Part shown: piece by piece, positions 12,160 through 23,304 of the stretch | How positions within the stretch are numbered: the stretch's first letter is position 1 | Layout of the letters: every line of letters starts with the position of its first letter | Source of the DNA: Hansfordia pulvinata | Lineage: Eukaryota; Ascomycota; Sordariomycetes; Xylariales | Direction of reading: 5' to 3' | Length of the DNA stretch: 64,000 nt | Assembly: GCA_006538405.1 (NCBI GenBank) | Contig: BJKQ01000011.1 | Span: 931,501 to 995,500, forward strand | The notes under the pieces: model-generated | Seen by the model: only the letters and a program-made list of their open reading frames with translations | The model's database searches: none | Told to the model about the DNA's origin: nothing | Program-made: the position numbers and the translations under genes

Positions 12160-13163
12160 TCAAGAAGCAGTCGAGTCGCTCCCAGTATCCCCGTTCCCGT
12201 CCTCCAGGCCGGCTGCGCTTCTCGACGAATTGTCAGCGCGGGGGCTGACAAGCTGGAGCAAGTTGGGCTGGGGGACATCTTCCTCAGCCATTCGATCCCA
12301 CTCGCATTGAAAAAAGAGGACGAAGATGTGGCATTCCTTCTTGACCGAGTCCCAATTATCGTCGTACAGTGCAGTGAAATGCACTTTCGAGCCCACATCA
12401 GAGCCATCACTATCATAATCGAAAAACTTAGTGCCAGGAGCAACCCAAAAAGAGGCGAACTCGAGCTGGCGCTTTGTTAGTCCTCTCCAAATGTCGATGA
12501 TTGCATCACACAGCTTCTTCTTATCGGATGGCCACGCGATGGCGTAGCCCTCCCAATCTCCCCACATTGGCTGGACGTAGATTTTGGTGTATAGATCTTC
12601 CGGAACGTAATCTATACCATCCTGCTGGAGCTGTTTTCGGTTCATCGTGATCAGCCTTTCTGCCTCTTCGTCGGCGGCAATGGCGTGATCAAATCGCGCG
12701 ACTTCAGAATAGTTCGATTCGTCGACAGGCACGCGGGTTCGGCAAATGAGCGAGCGCCCGATGAACTCGGTCCTTCCCACTTCTTCCTCGTCCCGCTTTC
12801 GCTTTTTGGAAGGAAAGATCTCTGCCTTGCGTTTCTTCAACTGAGCAAAGCTCTCAGGCTTGGGCATGGTAACCCTGCTTGAGCCAGATTGGAGGACAAT
12901 GAGGTCCCTCTCCGACCGCTCATCCATTTCTTCATACTTTTGCGCCAAACACCACTCGAACCAGAGGTGACGAGGTGGCGACGACCCGTCGAGTCGGAAC
13001 GACGGCTTTGGCGCTGGGTCCCGATATTGCAGGAATGGCGGTGGCCAAGCCATCACGACTATTCGCCAAGCGTAGGGCTCCGGGGGCCCGGGGTCGGGGG
13101 TTGTGAGAGCTCGTCATCGGTCAGCGGCGGCGGCGACCCCGACTGCTCGCAGTTCGATGCCAT
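12160..13163 (-). CDS. Unknown protein A, intact member of a local paralogue pair, one apparent frameshift
   Basis: The ATG at 13163 (MASNCEQSGS) leads into a Pro-rich N-terminus. After a G/C-homopolymer stretch at 13082-13093 the frame must gain one base to continue as PEPYAWRIVVMAWPPPF to the stop at 12160; about 334 residues in all. The middle has a basic, nuclear-signal-like run (PSKKRKRDEEE). The C-terminal half has IYVQPMWGDWEGYAIAWPS and DNWDSVKKECHIFV. No signal peptide or membrane segment is seen, and I recognise no named domain. The C-terminal half aligns by eye with scattered pieces of the decayed locus at 14147-15560, and both start with the codons for Met-Ala-Ser, so the two are paralogues. 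If the start were the internal ATG at 13053, the frameshift would be bypassed. Confidence 0.6.
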
Positions 13164-14146
13164 TGCAAGCGCTTGTCGATCGCTGACTTGGTCTGTCTTG
13201 CTCCCGGATATCTGTCGTCAGGTTGCAGGAAATGATCTTCGAGATGATGCTGTGGTGTGCTGTCCAGAGTGCTGAATGTCTCGACGCGGGGTCGGACGAT
13301 CGTATAAATAGTCGATTTTTTCCATTGATGCTCATGTAGAGGAGTGCGGAAACGCGGAAAAGTTGTCTCTGTTCCCAACATGAGGGATGAATTTAGAAAC
13401 TCCATGTGAGCCGGGATGCTCGCTTTGTTCTTGGAATAGAATGAAAGAAGCCGCAGCGGGTCGTGACATGAGTTTGCAACCAGAATGAAGCTACAAGACT
13501 CCTTTATTGTGTCTGAAAACGGGACCAACTCTGATCCGTGATACGCGCCTCGTATTGTATTGTATGGCAATCATCAAGACATGACCCATCTCCCAGTACT
13601 GACGCCCACTTTGACGCCCACTGGTCCTGCCGGCCAACGAGTCGCAATTGGGGCAACCTCCCCTGCTTCGGGCGCCGCTCTGCCGGACGGACTTGGCTTG
13701 GGTGCTCAGGTTTCAGCCCGTCACAATCAACCACCTGAGAACCTGTCCGCTACCATGGCGGCGCAGGGGGCGAGGAGCTGCATGTCCGTAATAATTGACG
13801 CACGCTGCAAACATGGGATCAACGTGGATTGTTAATGAGGGCATTACAATCGCGTGTATAGGCGTACAATTGTGTAGAACAATCTGTGAACGAGTGTGTG
13901 ATCTCGGCAAGCGAGTGACTGGTAGAGCGAACATGGGCCCTCAGCTAACCACCCCTCTGCCCCGGTCCGAAGACTTCTTCCGCCCTTTCCCCCTTCCTCG
14001 CGGCCCTACCTAAGAACCAAGCAATCTTTCTCGGCCTCCTAGGACAACTGCTTTCTAAGAACATGTGGAGATTTCTTCTAAAACCTCAAGACCAGGGCGC
14101 CAGTCTTTCTTCCGAGCCAATCTCTTGAACGGACTCACGAGACTAC
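13164..14146. other. Intergenic region between the two paralogues
   Basis: It contains the promoter of unknown protein A and the 3' flank of its decayed paralogue. A minus-strand frame at 13121-13570 overlaps the start of protein A in another frame and is probably chance. Nothing else is supported. Confidence 0.35.
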
Positions 14147-15560
14147 CTAGTTGGGCGGCGGCTTCCTCCTAAGCGGCCGTCCAGCGCCAGTCAAGCGCAA
14201 CCGGTCTATGTCGTCACGTCGCCAAATGCAAAAGACGCAGCAATCTTTCTTGACGCGCGATTCCCAAGCTTGATCATCGGCCTGCGTCAGCCTCACGCAC
14301 AGCCCGTGCCACAGATCCGTTTGTGGGGGGAGACCGTCAGAACGTTGCGTGGCGGACCTGCTCGTACTCCGCTCTCCCAGCACCGGCCACAGAATGCCAC
14401 AGGGTCTCTATCTTGTCTGGCCAAGCGATCCGGCGTCCTATGCCCCCGACTGGACGTAGATGCAAGAGCTCCATACATCCTCCTGGCGGTCCTCGTCCTC
14501 CCCGCCCTTGATACGGTCCTCTCCTTTCTTTGTCGATCGTGACGACGTGGGGAAACCATAGGCACTCGGAGAAAGTTTCTTCGTTGACGATGAGGCGCAG
14601 AAAGACGGGCATTCTTGGGGCCGGTTCCCAGCCAAAGTAGTTGATCTCATCGATCGCAGGCGGCTCCTTGTCTGGGTACCTAGGCTTAAGCGGTCGCGTC
14701 CTTCAGGCCGGCGAAGTCGTTTGGCCTCTGTATCGTGACTCTGGTCTTGTCGGATTGGGCGATGGCAAGCTCTCCCTCCGAGGAGTTCCTTCATTTACTC
14801 CGTCGACGAGCGACGGGTATGGCGAGATCCAGAATCGTGTGGGTGCCTGAGGCTGGGGCCATTTCAGGACCACTCCCACCCGGGACGACTTTGGTGCTGA
14901 AGGCTTCGCAGCGACTCTCTAGTTTTGAAGCTTGATTGACAAGCGTTGCTTGGCTGCCGTGACTACTTTCTTGAGCCACCCCGGTGCCAAAGGCGCCGCG
15001 ATTAGTCCTTGGTCCTGGAGCTCGATTAATACGAGTTGCTCGGCTGCTGTGATTGCCTCGAGCAACTCTGGCTCGAGCCTCGAGGTAGCATCGTGAGGCT
15101 GCTGAGGCTTTGGTCTCTCCAGGACCACTTCCACCTGAGGTTTCTTCTGTGTTGAAGGTTCTGCAGTCACTGCCTGGTCTTGAAGCTTGGCTGACAGGCG
15201 TTGCTTGGCTGCCGTGACTGCTTTTTCGAGCCACTCCGGTGCCAAAGGCTCCGCGATTAGTCCCTGGTCCTGGAGTTTGATTAATAGGAGCTGCTGGGCT
15301 GCTATGATTACCTCGAGCCACTCTGGCTCAAGCTTCGAGGTCGCGTCGTGAGACGGCTGAGGGTGTGGCCCCTCCGGTAACAGGGCAATCTTAGGGGGCT
15401 CCGGTGTTGAAGGCTGCGCGTCTGTTTCTTGGCCCCGGCGAAAAATCAACCAGAGTACTTTGGCTCCTGCGACGACGTCCGGGTCCGCTGATTCAGGCTC
15501 CAATGTTGCGACGTGAGACGGCGGCGGTGGCGGTCCCCGCATTTGCCGGCTCGATGCCAT
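14147..15560 (-). pseudogene. Decayed paralogue of unknown protein A with an added repeat domain
   Basis: The ATG at 15560 (MASSRQMRG) opens 213 residues that end at a TAG at 14921-14919. The residues just after the TAG (AAKPSAPKSS...) still match the internal repeat, so the stop falls inside a repeat unit. Downstream, all three frames carry pieces that match unknown protein A in order: TRVTIQRPNDFAGLK (like SRVTMPKPESFAQLK), IYVQSG, RIAWPDKIETLWHS (like AIAWPSDKKKLCDA) and WESRVKKDCCVFCI (like WDSVKKECHIFV). At least one nonsense codon and several frameshifts separate them, which exceeds the one-base lesions seen elsewhere in the window. The N-terminal part consists of helical 85-residue repeats absent from protein A. 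Confidence 0.7.
14940..15400 (-). repeat. 255-bp tandem repeat inside the pseudogene
   Basis: Two diverged copies lie exactly 255 bp apart; for example the same GCCAAAGG..CCGCGATTAG segment occurs at 14986 and 15241. Each encodes about 85 residues of the pattern HDATSxLEP...LQDQGLIA.PLAP.WL...KQRLSxKLQ. A further partial copy precedes them. As the period is a multiple of three, the repeat was added while the frame was coding. Confidence 0.8.
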
Positions 15561-17178
15561 TTCCAGTGCCTGTGGATTGTCGGAAGCTGAAAATGGTTTC
15601 GCCTGATGGTTTGTTAGTGGTTGCTGGATATGGTGCGCAATGCGTCTGAAGTGTGCAGTTTATGAAGAGTAGTTCCGGTTCGAGATTGAGATATCTTGTA
15701 TTAATCGGAGCATAGCTATATGGTTCAGACTTATATCTTTGAGACTGGACATGTACAGGACCACGCGTGTCATGTCCAACAGTAAAGGACATGCCCAGAA
15801 TCCACGTCCCACGCCTACGGTAACAATCCCTCTTTGTTCTCGGACTCGAATATAGTGTTGGGGACCAATGACAGATTATGACATTGTTTTCAGACGAAAA
15901 CAAAGCAGTCACGTTTCTTGACTGCTTGCCTATGGTTATGAATAGATCAGGCTTCCATCTATCGGGTTTGTTGCCATTTGTACCTCACCGATGCTGGTTG
16001 CTTGCCGATTTGGCAAACTAAATACGCCGCAATCAGATAAGGAGAGCGACCGGCACTCGCGCTGATTCATACAATGCGTCTGGCTTCCGGCACGACGGAA
16101 ACACGACCCATGGGTCATTGCTCCCCTCCATCAGAGGGGCGTGACACTCAGAGTGCAACTGTGACTCGCTGACCTTGATCATGTTAGCCACGAATGCGCA
16201 ATCTAGGCCGTTACCCATCCCAAGATGCGGCCTAGCAGGACCAGATGGTTCCCGTGTCGTACTGCGCCGCGCTTCATGCTGCCTGTGGACGAAGGCCTCA
16301 ATCGCTGGAATCAACGCTCCAGCTCCACAAAGAAATGTCGGTGGGCTGCGCCTACGAGCATGGAAAGACCGCCGCATGACACATGATGGCTGGAAAGGTA
16401 GGCTGTCTTCCCGAAGTGTGTGAGACATTGCGACCGGGCCAAAAAAAAAAAAAAAAAAAAGTACTCTGGAGACTGGACCTGACCGGGTGCCAGTTCGCTT
16501 GTCCACTAACCTCCGAGGCCAGGGACTAACCGTCAACTCTGTGATATGTTTGGCCGTACGGGCAGGTCCAACGCTCTGCAAGGGCTCTTGGTGCCAAGTA
16601 GAGCTGTTCTATGTATAAGCTGAGAGTGGAGGCATCTCGCCTTCTCGTATAGGTGTCGAACACCAGCCCAGACCAGCCTAGAGTACGTCTTACCCGGTAC
16701 TCGGGCGGTCGGTTAAAGGGCGAAATGGGTGGCTACAGAGTAATAAGTTAGTAAGCTCGGTGGCGCAGACCCCAGCGGTGGGGACCATCGTTCAGAACGA
16801 GGGAGGAGAGTCTGTAGACTGTATCGCAAGCTACCACTTGAAGCGTCGTTTTTGTCAGGAAGTCGCCCCCTCACGCTTTTGACAGGGGGGCTTTTGCCAA
16901 CCTGGGAAAGTCGTGCCTTGCCTCTTCTCGGGTCGACGCAAAGTTCCCGACCAACCGACGTGAAGGCCTCGAGAAGAGTGTGAATGTGCGACGGGGACTT
17001 GTTATCTGCTTGGATTATGCTGCACTTCTTTTTGTCCCTTGGGAAGGTCCAGTGTTGAGGCAGAGCTCGGAGCAGTGGGCTGCCGTTAAAAGGCAGGCTG
17101 CATCGCATGGTTGTCCGAACATTGTCCCTCATAGTTCATCTTCGTCCTACAAGACAGCCCCTAACCACACAAGTCATC
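15561..17178. other. Intergenic region
   Basis: The stretch separates the minus-strand pseudogene from the plus-strand secreted-protein gene. It includes a 20-base A run at 16441-16460. A minus-strand frame at 16033-16581 spans this run and is rejected as a gene. No other feature is visible. Confidence 0.4.
16441..16460. repeat. A20 homopolymer
   Basis: Twenty consecutive A residues interrupt otherwise mixed sequence. No target-site duplication or upstream element body was noticed, so it is reported only as a homopolymer. Confidence 0.85.
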
Positions 17179-17751
17179 ATGTTTTTCTGCCCCAACATTG
17201 TTATGCTAGGCCTCCTGGCCGCCTCATCGTACGCAGGTGTGATCCTGAACAATGGCGCTGCTCTGGCCCTGCGAGACGGTGCTGAGACCCAGGACGCCGG
17301 TGCACACGAAGGAGGGCATCAGCTTGGCGCCAGAGGGGTAGGGAATGGGAAGTGTGAGGTCTCAACGTCGGGCAAAGGTCTCACAACGAAGGCGGTGGAC
17401 TACAGAGAGTTCGCTGTCGGATTCAGCGCGCAGGACGCGCGGGGCAGAACGGTGGAGGCCGTGGCCAAGGCATGGCAGACCAGCCGGGAAGAGCTGCCCG
17501 GCATCATGGTAGCAGCTTTCAGGAAGGAGAAAGTCGACATGTACAGCCTGGTGAACCAGAAGGCCTGGATCGCGTTCAAGCCCGACACCGCAGAACCAGG
17601 TCTGAAGTATTGGGACTTCATCGACGGCACACTAGCTGGGACTCTGGGCGTGCGCAAGGTCGAGCGAGTGGATATCCAGAACCAGTTTGCACTCAAAGTG
17701 AAAAGAGGAGAAGCCGAATCTTTCTTGCCTCTGTTAGCCTCACCCTGGTGA
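17179..17751 (+). CDS. Small secreted protein of unknown function
   Basis: A single exon of 190 residues. The ATG at 17179 (ATCATG) was preferred to the in-frame one at 17107 because it directly opens a signal peptide (MFFCPNIVMLGLLAASSYAG). The mature part is Gly/Ala-rich at first, then has mixed composition with DYREFAVGFSAQDARGR and LVNQKAWIAFKP. Only one cysteine remains after the signal peptide, so it is not a disulfide-rich effector type. No domain is recognised. It is flanked by about 1.1 kb of non-coding DNA on its 3' side and is not obviously part of an operon-like group. Confidence 0.65.
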   Translation: MFFCPNIVMLGLLAASSYAGVILNNGAALALRDGAETQDAGAHEGGHQLGARGVGNGKCEVSTSGKGLTTKAVDYREFAVGFSAQDARGRTVEAVAKAWQTSREELPGIMVAAFRKEKVDMYSLVNQKAWIAFKPDTAEPGLKYWDFIDGTLAGTLGVRKVERVDIQNQFALKVKRGEAESFLPLLASPW

Positions 17752-18822
17752 AGAGGGCTGGATTCGGACAGACAGGGACGAGTATAACGTCTGCTCGCGG
17801 TAGAAGCGTACTGGTGTGAGAGGCCTTCATGCTTGTCAAGATCGATTACTTCGGGCTGAGGATCGGCACGTTCAACACATCAAATAGAGATCAGATAGAC
17901 ATTAAAATACAAATTTGGAGTGTCAAATTTACGCGTGGTTTCGAATAATCTTGTTCTCGACCTATGTGATTGGATGTAAGCAATAGTGATGCGATTGGGC
18001 GGCGCAGTGCTGCAGCGCTGCCGCCTCGTTGATGAAGCGGGATATCTTTGGCACGCACCTGGGATCTCAGAGACTCTTTGCAGGCAGACTGAATGTGCAT
18101 GGTCGATCCACGACCTGCGCTTGATGAATACATGACCTCGACGTCAGGCCGCGCACTCGAGATCTGGCTCTGAGCAGACTCCGGGCGCTTGATCGTGAGT
18201 AACGGAATCTCAACAGCATGAATCCGACGGGACTGGATGCTCATGTCGGGACGGGCCAACACGTGTGAGTGGTAGGTACCTTGGGTAAATGTACCACCAG
18301 TAAGATTACCTCGTGTACCCGAGGCAATTGGCTTCCAGTACAACGATCGTTCCTGCCAACAGTCAATTGTGCAGTTGTGTGTATGCTCTTGTCGGTGGTG
18401 AGGCAGGCACGCCCGGCACGCGGCAATCGCACCGTCGGCGGTCTTTAGATGAAAGCCTCCTAAATACGACATCATCGGTTCTTCTGCCTTTGCTTCTACC
18501 ACGTTGCAGTACTCGACATCGAAGCCCTGCGTGCAGAATGTTGGCCACATGCGCCTCGCCTGTTTCTCTCGTTTGCCGCCCCCCAAGACTGGAGACTGGA
18601 TGATGGGTTCCCCCGCTCGCATGGCTGACGTTGGCCCCCTGCCAGCGACAACCCACGACAATCTGCCCTCGAAACGCATTTAACGGACGTCCCAACCATC
18701 CAATCAAAGGCCAGGTCAGAAGCCGCCCTCGAGTGTATAAGACATCTCTGACCTTTGGCAAACCGCCCCCGCACCCTCTGCTTCTTTCCGACACCATCCT
18801 GCCCTCATCAGCTCCATCGAGC
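17752..18822. other. Intergenic region and amidase promoter
   Basis: This runs from the secreted-protein gene to the amidase start. A long minus-strand frame at 17891-18679 has no protein-like composition and is rejected. The last 100 bases hold a TATA element. Confidence 0.4.
18736..18741 (+). promoter_or_regulatory. TATA element of the amidase gene
   Basis: TATAAG lies 82 nt upstream of the amidase ATG at 18823, a usual distance in filamentous fungi. Confidence 0.5.
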
Positions 18823-21334
18823 ATGGAAGAAGTCACAAAGTCCTCGGGTGTGACGGTTCCCAAAAGGCACGTCATGCCGCCTGATGCGACCGAGGCGTGG
18901 TCTGCTGTGCGGCTCTTCAAGTCCTACTTGCCATGGACGACGACCCCTACGGATCCGCGTCATTCTCCCCTGCCGCGCCAAATCCATCGCCTGGACATTT
19001 CGCGGTCGGGATCGCTGCAGACAACCACCGTCATCGAGCTAGACGGCAAGGCTTACGCGATCCGCAATAGCTGTGATGTGAGCAGAACACCTACCATGCC
19101 ATCTTGCACAGTCCGTGAGAGCACATGATAACATGGGAGCTCCATGAGTTGCAGTACCAGGTGGACCTGCTCGGGCCGCGGTCCCCCAGCCCGACCGCGT
19201 GCTTCGCAGTGACAGACACCAAAGCGCCTCTGGCGCCCCAGCTCAGAACGGCCTTTGAAGCCTACGAAGAAGCGGACGACGTCTTCTGCCAAGCATTCAC
19301 GAGGAACGTCATGATCTTGTCAGACGAGGTGCCCGTCGATCAAGATGCACTGCAGTTATTCCGGGAGTGGCAGTGCGAGACGGTGGCTTTTCTACCGACT
19401 TTGTCGCCCGACTTGATTCGCCCCGGGCCCTACTTCTGGCAAGATCAGAGCCTCTTTTCGCCCTGGAAGCTATATACCGATGATCATGAAGCATTCATCC
19501 TTGCTACCGTGCCGTCGGCAACAAACTTGACAGCGTATGTAGTACCTCAATGCCATGGCGTCCAGCTTGCTGACGTGAACAAACAATAACAGGTACGAAG
19601 CCCTGAATGCATCGGCGTTCGGTTCCTCCTCACTCTGTATTGGAGTCCCCTCCAGATTGAAGTCTGTAAAGCATGCTGAACGTCCACTTGCGGGAATGAG
19701 AGTGGCGGTCAAAGATCTGCTCCATCTCGAAGGGACTCACACAGGCTGTGGGAATCGGGCGTATCGAAGACTGCATGGGCCGTCGCCGACATCTACCGAG
19801 GCCGTCGGTCGTGCCATTAAGCTTGGCGCTGTAGTGGTCGGAAAGACCAAGACTGTCGAGTTTGGCGGCGCCCAGGAGGTCATAGGCGATTGGTCTGACT
19901 ATTTCTACTCCTTCAACGCCCGAGGCGACGGGTATCTGGCTGCCACTGGAAGCAGCACTGGGTCAGCGTCCAGTCTAGCTGCCTACCCATGGCTCGACAT
20001 TACGCTGGGAACTGATTGTATGAGATGCGAGCCGTGGAGAGTGTATGCCTTTTCGTTGGGAGATGCTGACGTAATTGTGGTGACAGCGGGGGGCAGCATA
20101 CGAGACCCAGCAGTAGCGCACGGCGTATATGGCTTTCGACCATCGCATGATGGCCAGGAAACGGAGAACGCGGTCATTCCGTGTGGGTATGTTCCGAGCT
20201 GGGCCCGTTTCCGAGGCAGTGCTGACACAAGACCAGATTGTTTCACACAGCCGGCTTCCTGGGGAGGAGCAGCGAAATGATGCTCGATTTCGGGCGTCAC
20301 TGGCTAGGAGCCGGTAGAAGCATTGAGGTACGGCAGATCAGGACTCAAAGGACAAACTAACCTGAACTTAGAGCCTCCGACCAACACGCATCCTCTTTCC
20401 TGAGGAGTATCATTCAGATCGTCCTGATGTTCAACAGGTTGCGACGGAATGGATCGAAAAGCTGGCCGACTGGCTGGGTGCCACAGTGATAACAAAGCCT
20501 CTTGAAGAATTGTGGCTCGAAACTAGGCCCTCTTCATGCAAAAGGGGGTTTGCTGAGACGTTCCATACAGTTAGTGAGCCCTTTGACATTGTGCATCCCG
20601 AGGCCAAGGGACTGATTAGCTCCAGACATTCATCCATCTCACCTACTACGGCTTCTGGGATTATCTCGCCAGATTCCGACAAGAGTATTACGAGAAGTTC
20701 AACGAGGCCCCATACGTCTGCCGCGTATTGAGATGGCTGTGGGACCAGGGCAAGGCTCTGGAGGAAACGCGCATCGCTGAAGCAAAGGAGGAAGTGAAGC
20801 TACATAACGTGTGGCTTCTCGAACATCTTGTGAACGATCCGGACACTATTCTTGTGGCACCTCGATATAAGCTCGACTACCGTGACGAGTACCTCCCGTG
20901 AGTACCACTCGGAGCCCTTGACGTGGCCCGGATTACAGCCACAATTTTACTGAACACACTGTAGCGGACCGGAGTCGCGCGACTTTGAAGGATGGGACTC
21001 CAACATGCATGCTTCTTTCTGTGGCATCCCGAACTTGATCGTGCCAAGTATACTCTGAAGCCCTATCACCGCCTGCACCCAGTCGTGGGGGTGTACTGAC
21101 TCATCGTAGTCGGTCAATCCTCCTATCATTCGGACGTCACTGGCAAGGCTGAGCAGTTCCCTGTATCTCTCTCCATACAGGCATACAAAGGCAAGCAAAT
21201 CCCCGAGGCATATCGCGAAGGGATGCTAACACTCGTGTCCAGACAAGGACGTGGCACTTCTGGGCCTGGTACATGAGTACCTCACCAAGCAAGGGTTGCC
21301 TACTTCCGTCAAGACCGGCCGTACAGCTTTCTAG
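18823..21334 (+). CDS. Amidase-signature enzyme with Arp1-like N-terminal domain
   Basis: Ten exons: 18823-19077, 19155-19534, 19593-20017, 20087-20186, 20237-20327, 20372-20569, 20626-20897, 20965-21047, 21110-21190 and 21243-21334; 658 residues with every phase consistent. Residues 1 to about 200 match the N-terminal domain that fungal amidases share with the scytalone-dehydratase-like protein Arp1. The amidase signature follows: Lys about 252 in MRVAVKD, cis-Ser about 333 in GSSTGS, and nucleophile Ser about 357 in [12 protein letters not shown], so the catalytic triad is complete. It should hydrolyse an amide; the substrate is unknown. The last intron uses a GC donor (GGCAAG) and the others GT. 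A TATA box precedes the start. The gene is intact, without the frameshifts seen in its neighbours. Confidence 0.88.
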
Positions 21335-23304
21335 ATAGGCTACAGGGCTGAGCAAGCGGCTTCCTAGCCGAATGGCATGAACATCGTCTCCAGATGTAGC
21401 TTTGAGTACGCCCTATTTGATGTTGAAGATGATCAACGCTGTACGGGAGCAGACTACGAGTTATACTCGTTAGCGACAGGCTGTAGAAGGGTGCTAGTGT
21501 AGATGGACATAGGTTTGGATTCTTTCAATCAGCTGCTAGGATACGCGCTGGGGTACGTCGTGAGCGAGTCGGACACAGTGTCAACGGGGCGCACAGCACG
21601 AGCAATGCGGAAGTTCAAAGGGGCGCCGTACAATGTCACGATGTCGAAGCTCAGATGCGGACTGGACTGATGAATTCAGCATTTGCATCGGCGACAACGA
21701 AGCGCCATCATGAGGCGCGCGGACTGCATCGACTGAGTACCTCACGTGCTGCACCTGCTGAGTCGATCGGGGCAGCGGATGTTGCTTAGCGGCCGAAAAG
21801 ACCAGCGCATTATGTAGCTTCTCCGCTCGGTTCAGCTGGCACCTGGTTTGTCAAGTATCCCAGGACCCTTTCTGTTCTTGGTCCAAGTTTCGGATTGTTC
21901 TGACTAGCCCCAGGTGCACGGATGAGTGAGGGCTCTTGTCCGAAGCCGACAGGCTGGTCCTGATGGCTCCGGAGTCGGGCCCCGAGTCCAAGCAGGCGCT
22001 GGCGACCCGGGCTACGGCCTTATCCAACGTGGCCGGTCTGCGTTTGAGTACGACCGGAACGGCGAGGCGGTGGCCCTGTACAACCAGATCCCGACTCCTG
22101 CGTAAATATCCATAGGGATATCTTCGGCCCCGTCTCTTGCGCGGGCGTCGGAAGAGGTCGAAAACGGGGCTGCGGATCTTCGCGGAGATGTCAGGGCCCA
22201 GCTCTCAGAGATACCGACAGTACGTCGACGGCACGTGTGCCGTGTGAGGTGGCTACTGACTTGCACACAGCGGGCAAGTGGTCTATCGACAAATAACCAA
22301 TATGACTGCAATTCCTCGAGAGGAAAGACGACTGAGACGTATTTCCGTCCAATGAAGAGCCGGTTGATTGGAAATCTGCGATTGAACACCTGCTCAGGGT
22401 AAACGACTAGCAGTGGCGGCTAACGATAGAGGAGAGACAAGACCGCCATCGGCCAGGCCGCACAGGCGAGGCCTTCAGGAGCCCGGGTGCGACCAGCCTT
22501 GCCGGCGTCGTGGCGACAGACCCGTGGCGTCGCCCTGCTAAACGAGGGTGCTTCTACAAACGCCGCTGGGAGGTGCCTGGCTTCCAAATTGCATGCCTGG
22601 GACGGAGAAAAACAACGAAAAGGAAGAACACGACACCCGCACGGCGAGATGAGGCCGTCCCGTCCCTTTGGACGGCTTTCCACCTAGATCCCGCTGCATG
22701 AATTGTGTACGTTTTTGCCAGGCATACGGATGGACAGATGCCTGAGATCCGAGCGAAAACATGCCGAAGGAGAAGTCAATACTGCACATGGTGAGAATGC
22801 CTTTGTTAAGCCCCGTTTCATTACCATCATCACCTGGTACATCGCCGCTTGTTCATGGTGACTTCTACGCTCGCGTCTTCTGCTTCCTTCTGCATCGAGG
22901 TCTCGTGAGTCCACCGGCATCCTTGCCGAATCAATGAATAGCCCGCCGTGCTTCCGGGCCTCTCGCGCCTGGACTTGACCTACGAGAACAGCCACGCTGA
23001 CAGTCGCCATCAGGACCGTTTAAGCTATCGCGGCTGGAGCTTGGTTTGGTATCTCATCTGAATAAGCCCTGTATTGAACGACTCTCGGACTAGGCTACCC
23101 CGGGGCGTCTATCAGATCACGGCGGTCCCTGGCCGCACGCTGAGTTGCTTTGCCGTGCCGCGGGCTTCTCAGCGCAAAATCCAGGACGCCTTATGGCTGG
23201 CCTACAGGCTGTGGCGTTCGGATAGATGCATCTATTCAGTACCGACGACCTCGCCCAAGGCAGTCCTTCCACAGTCAAGTTGATGGCACGTCTCGGTATC
23301 TTAT
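21335..23304. other. Convergent intergenic region with a possible gene relic
   Basis: The 2 kb between the amidase and the minus-strand methyltransferase-like gene carry no complete gene. Around 21990-22400 on the plus strand, protein-like codons (GYGLIQRGRSAFEYDRNGEA) and a canonical-looking 50-nt intron (GTACGT...CTGAC...CACAG, about 22219-22270) suggest a degraded or unrecognised gene piece. No start was found. Confidence 0.3.

Noticed and set aside
16033..16581. 182-codon minus-strand frame
   Set aside because: It translates an A20 run as a Phe run and has no protein-like pattern.
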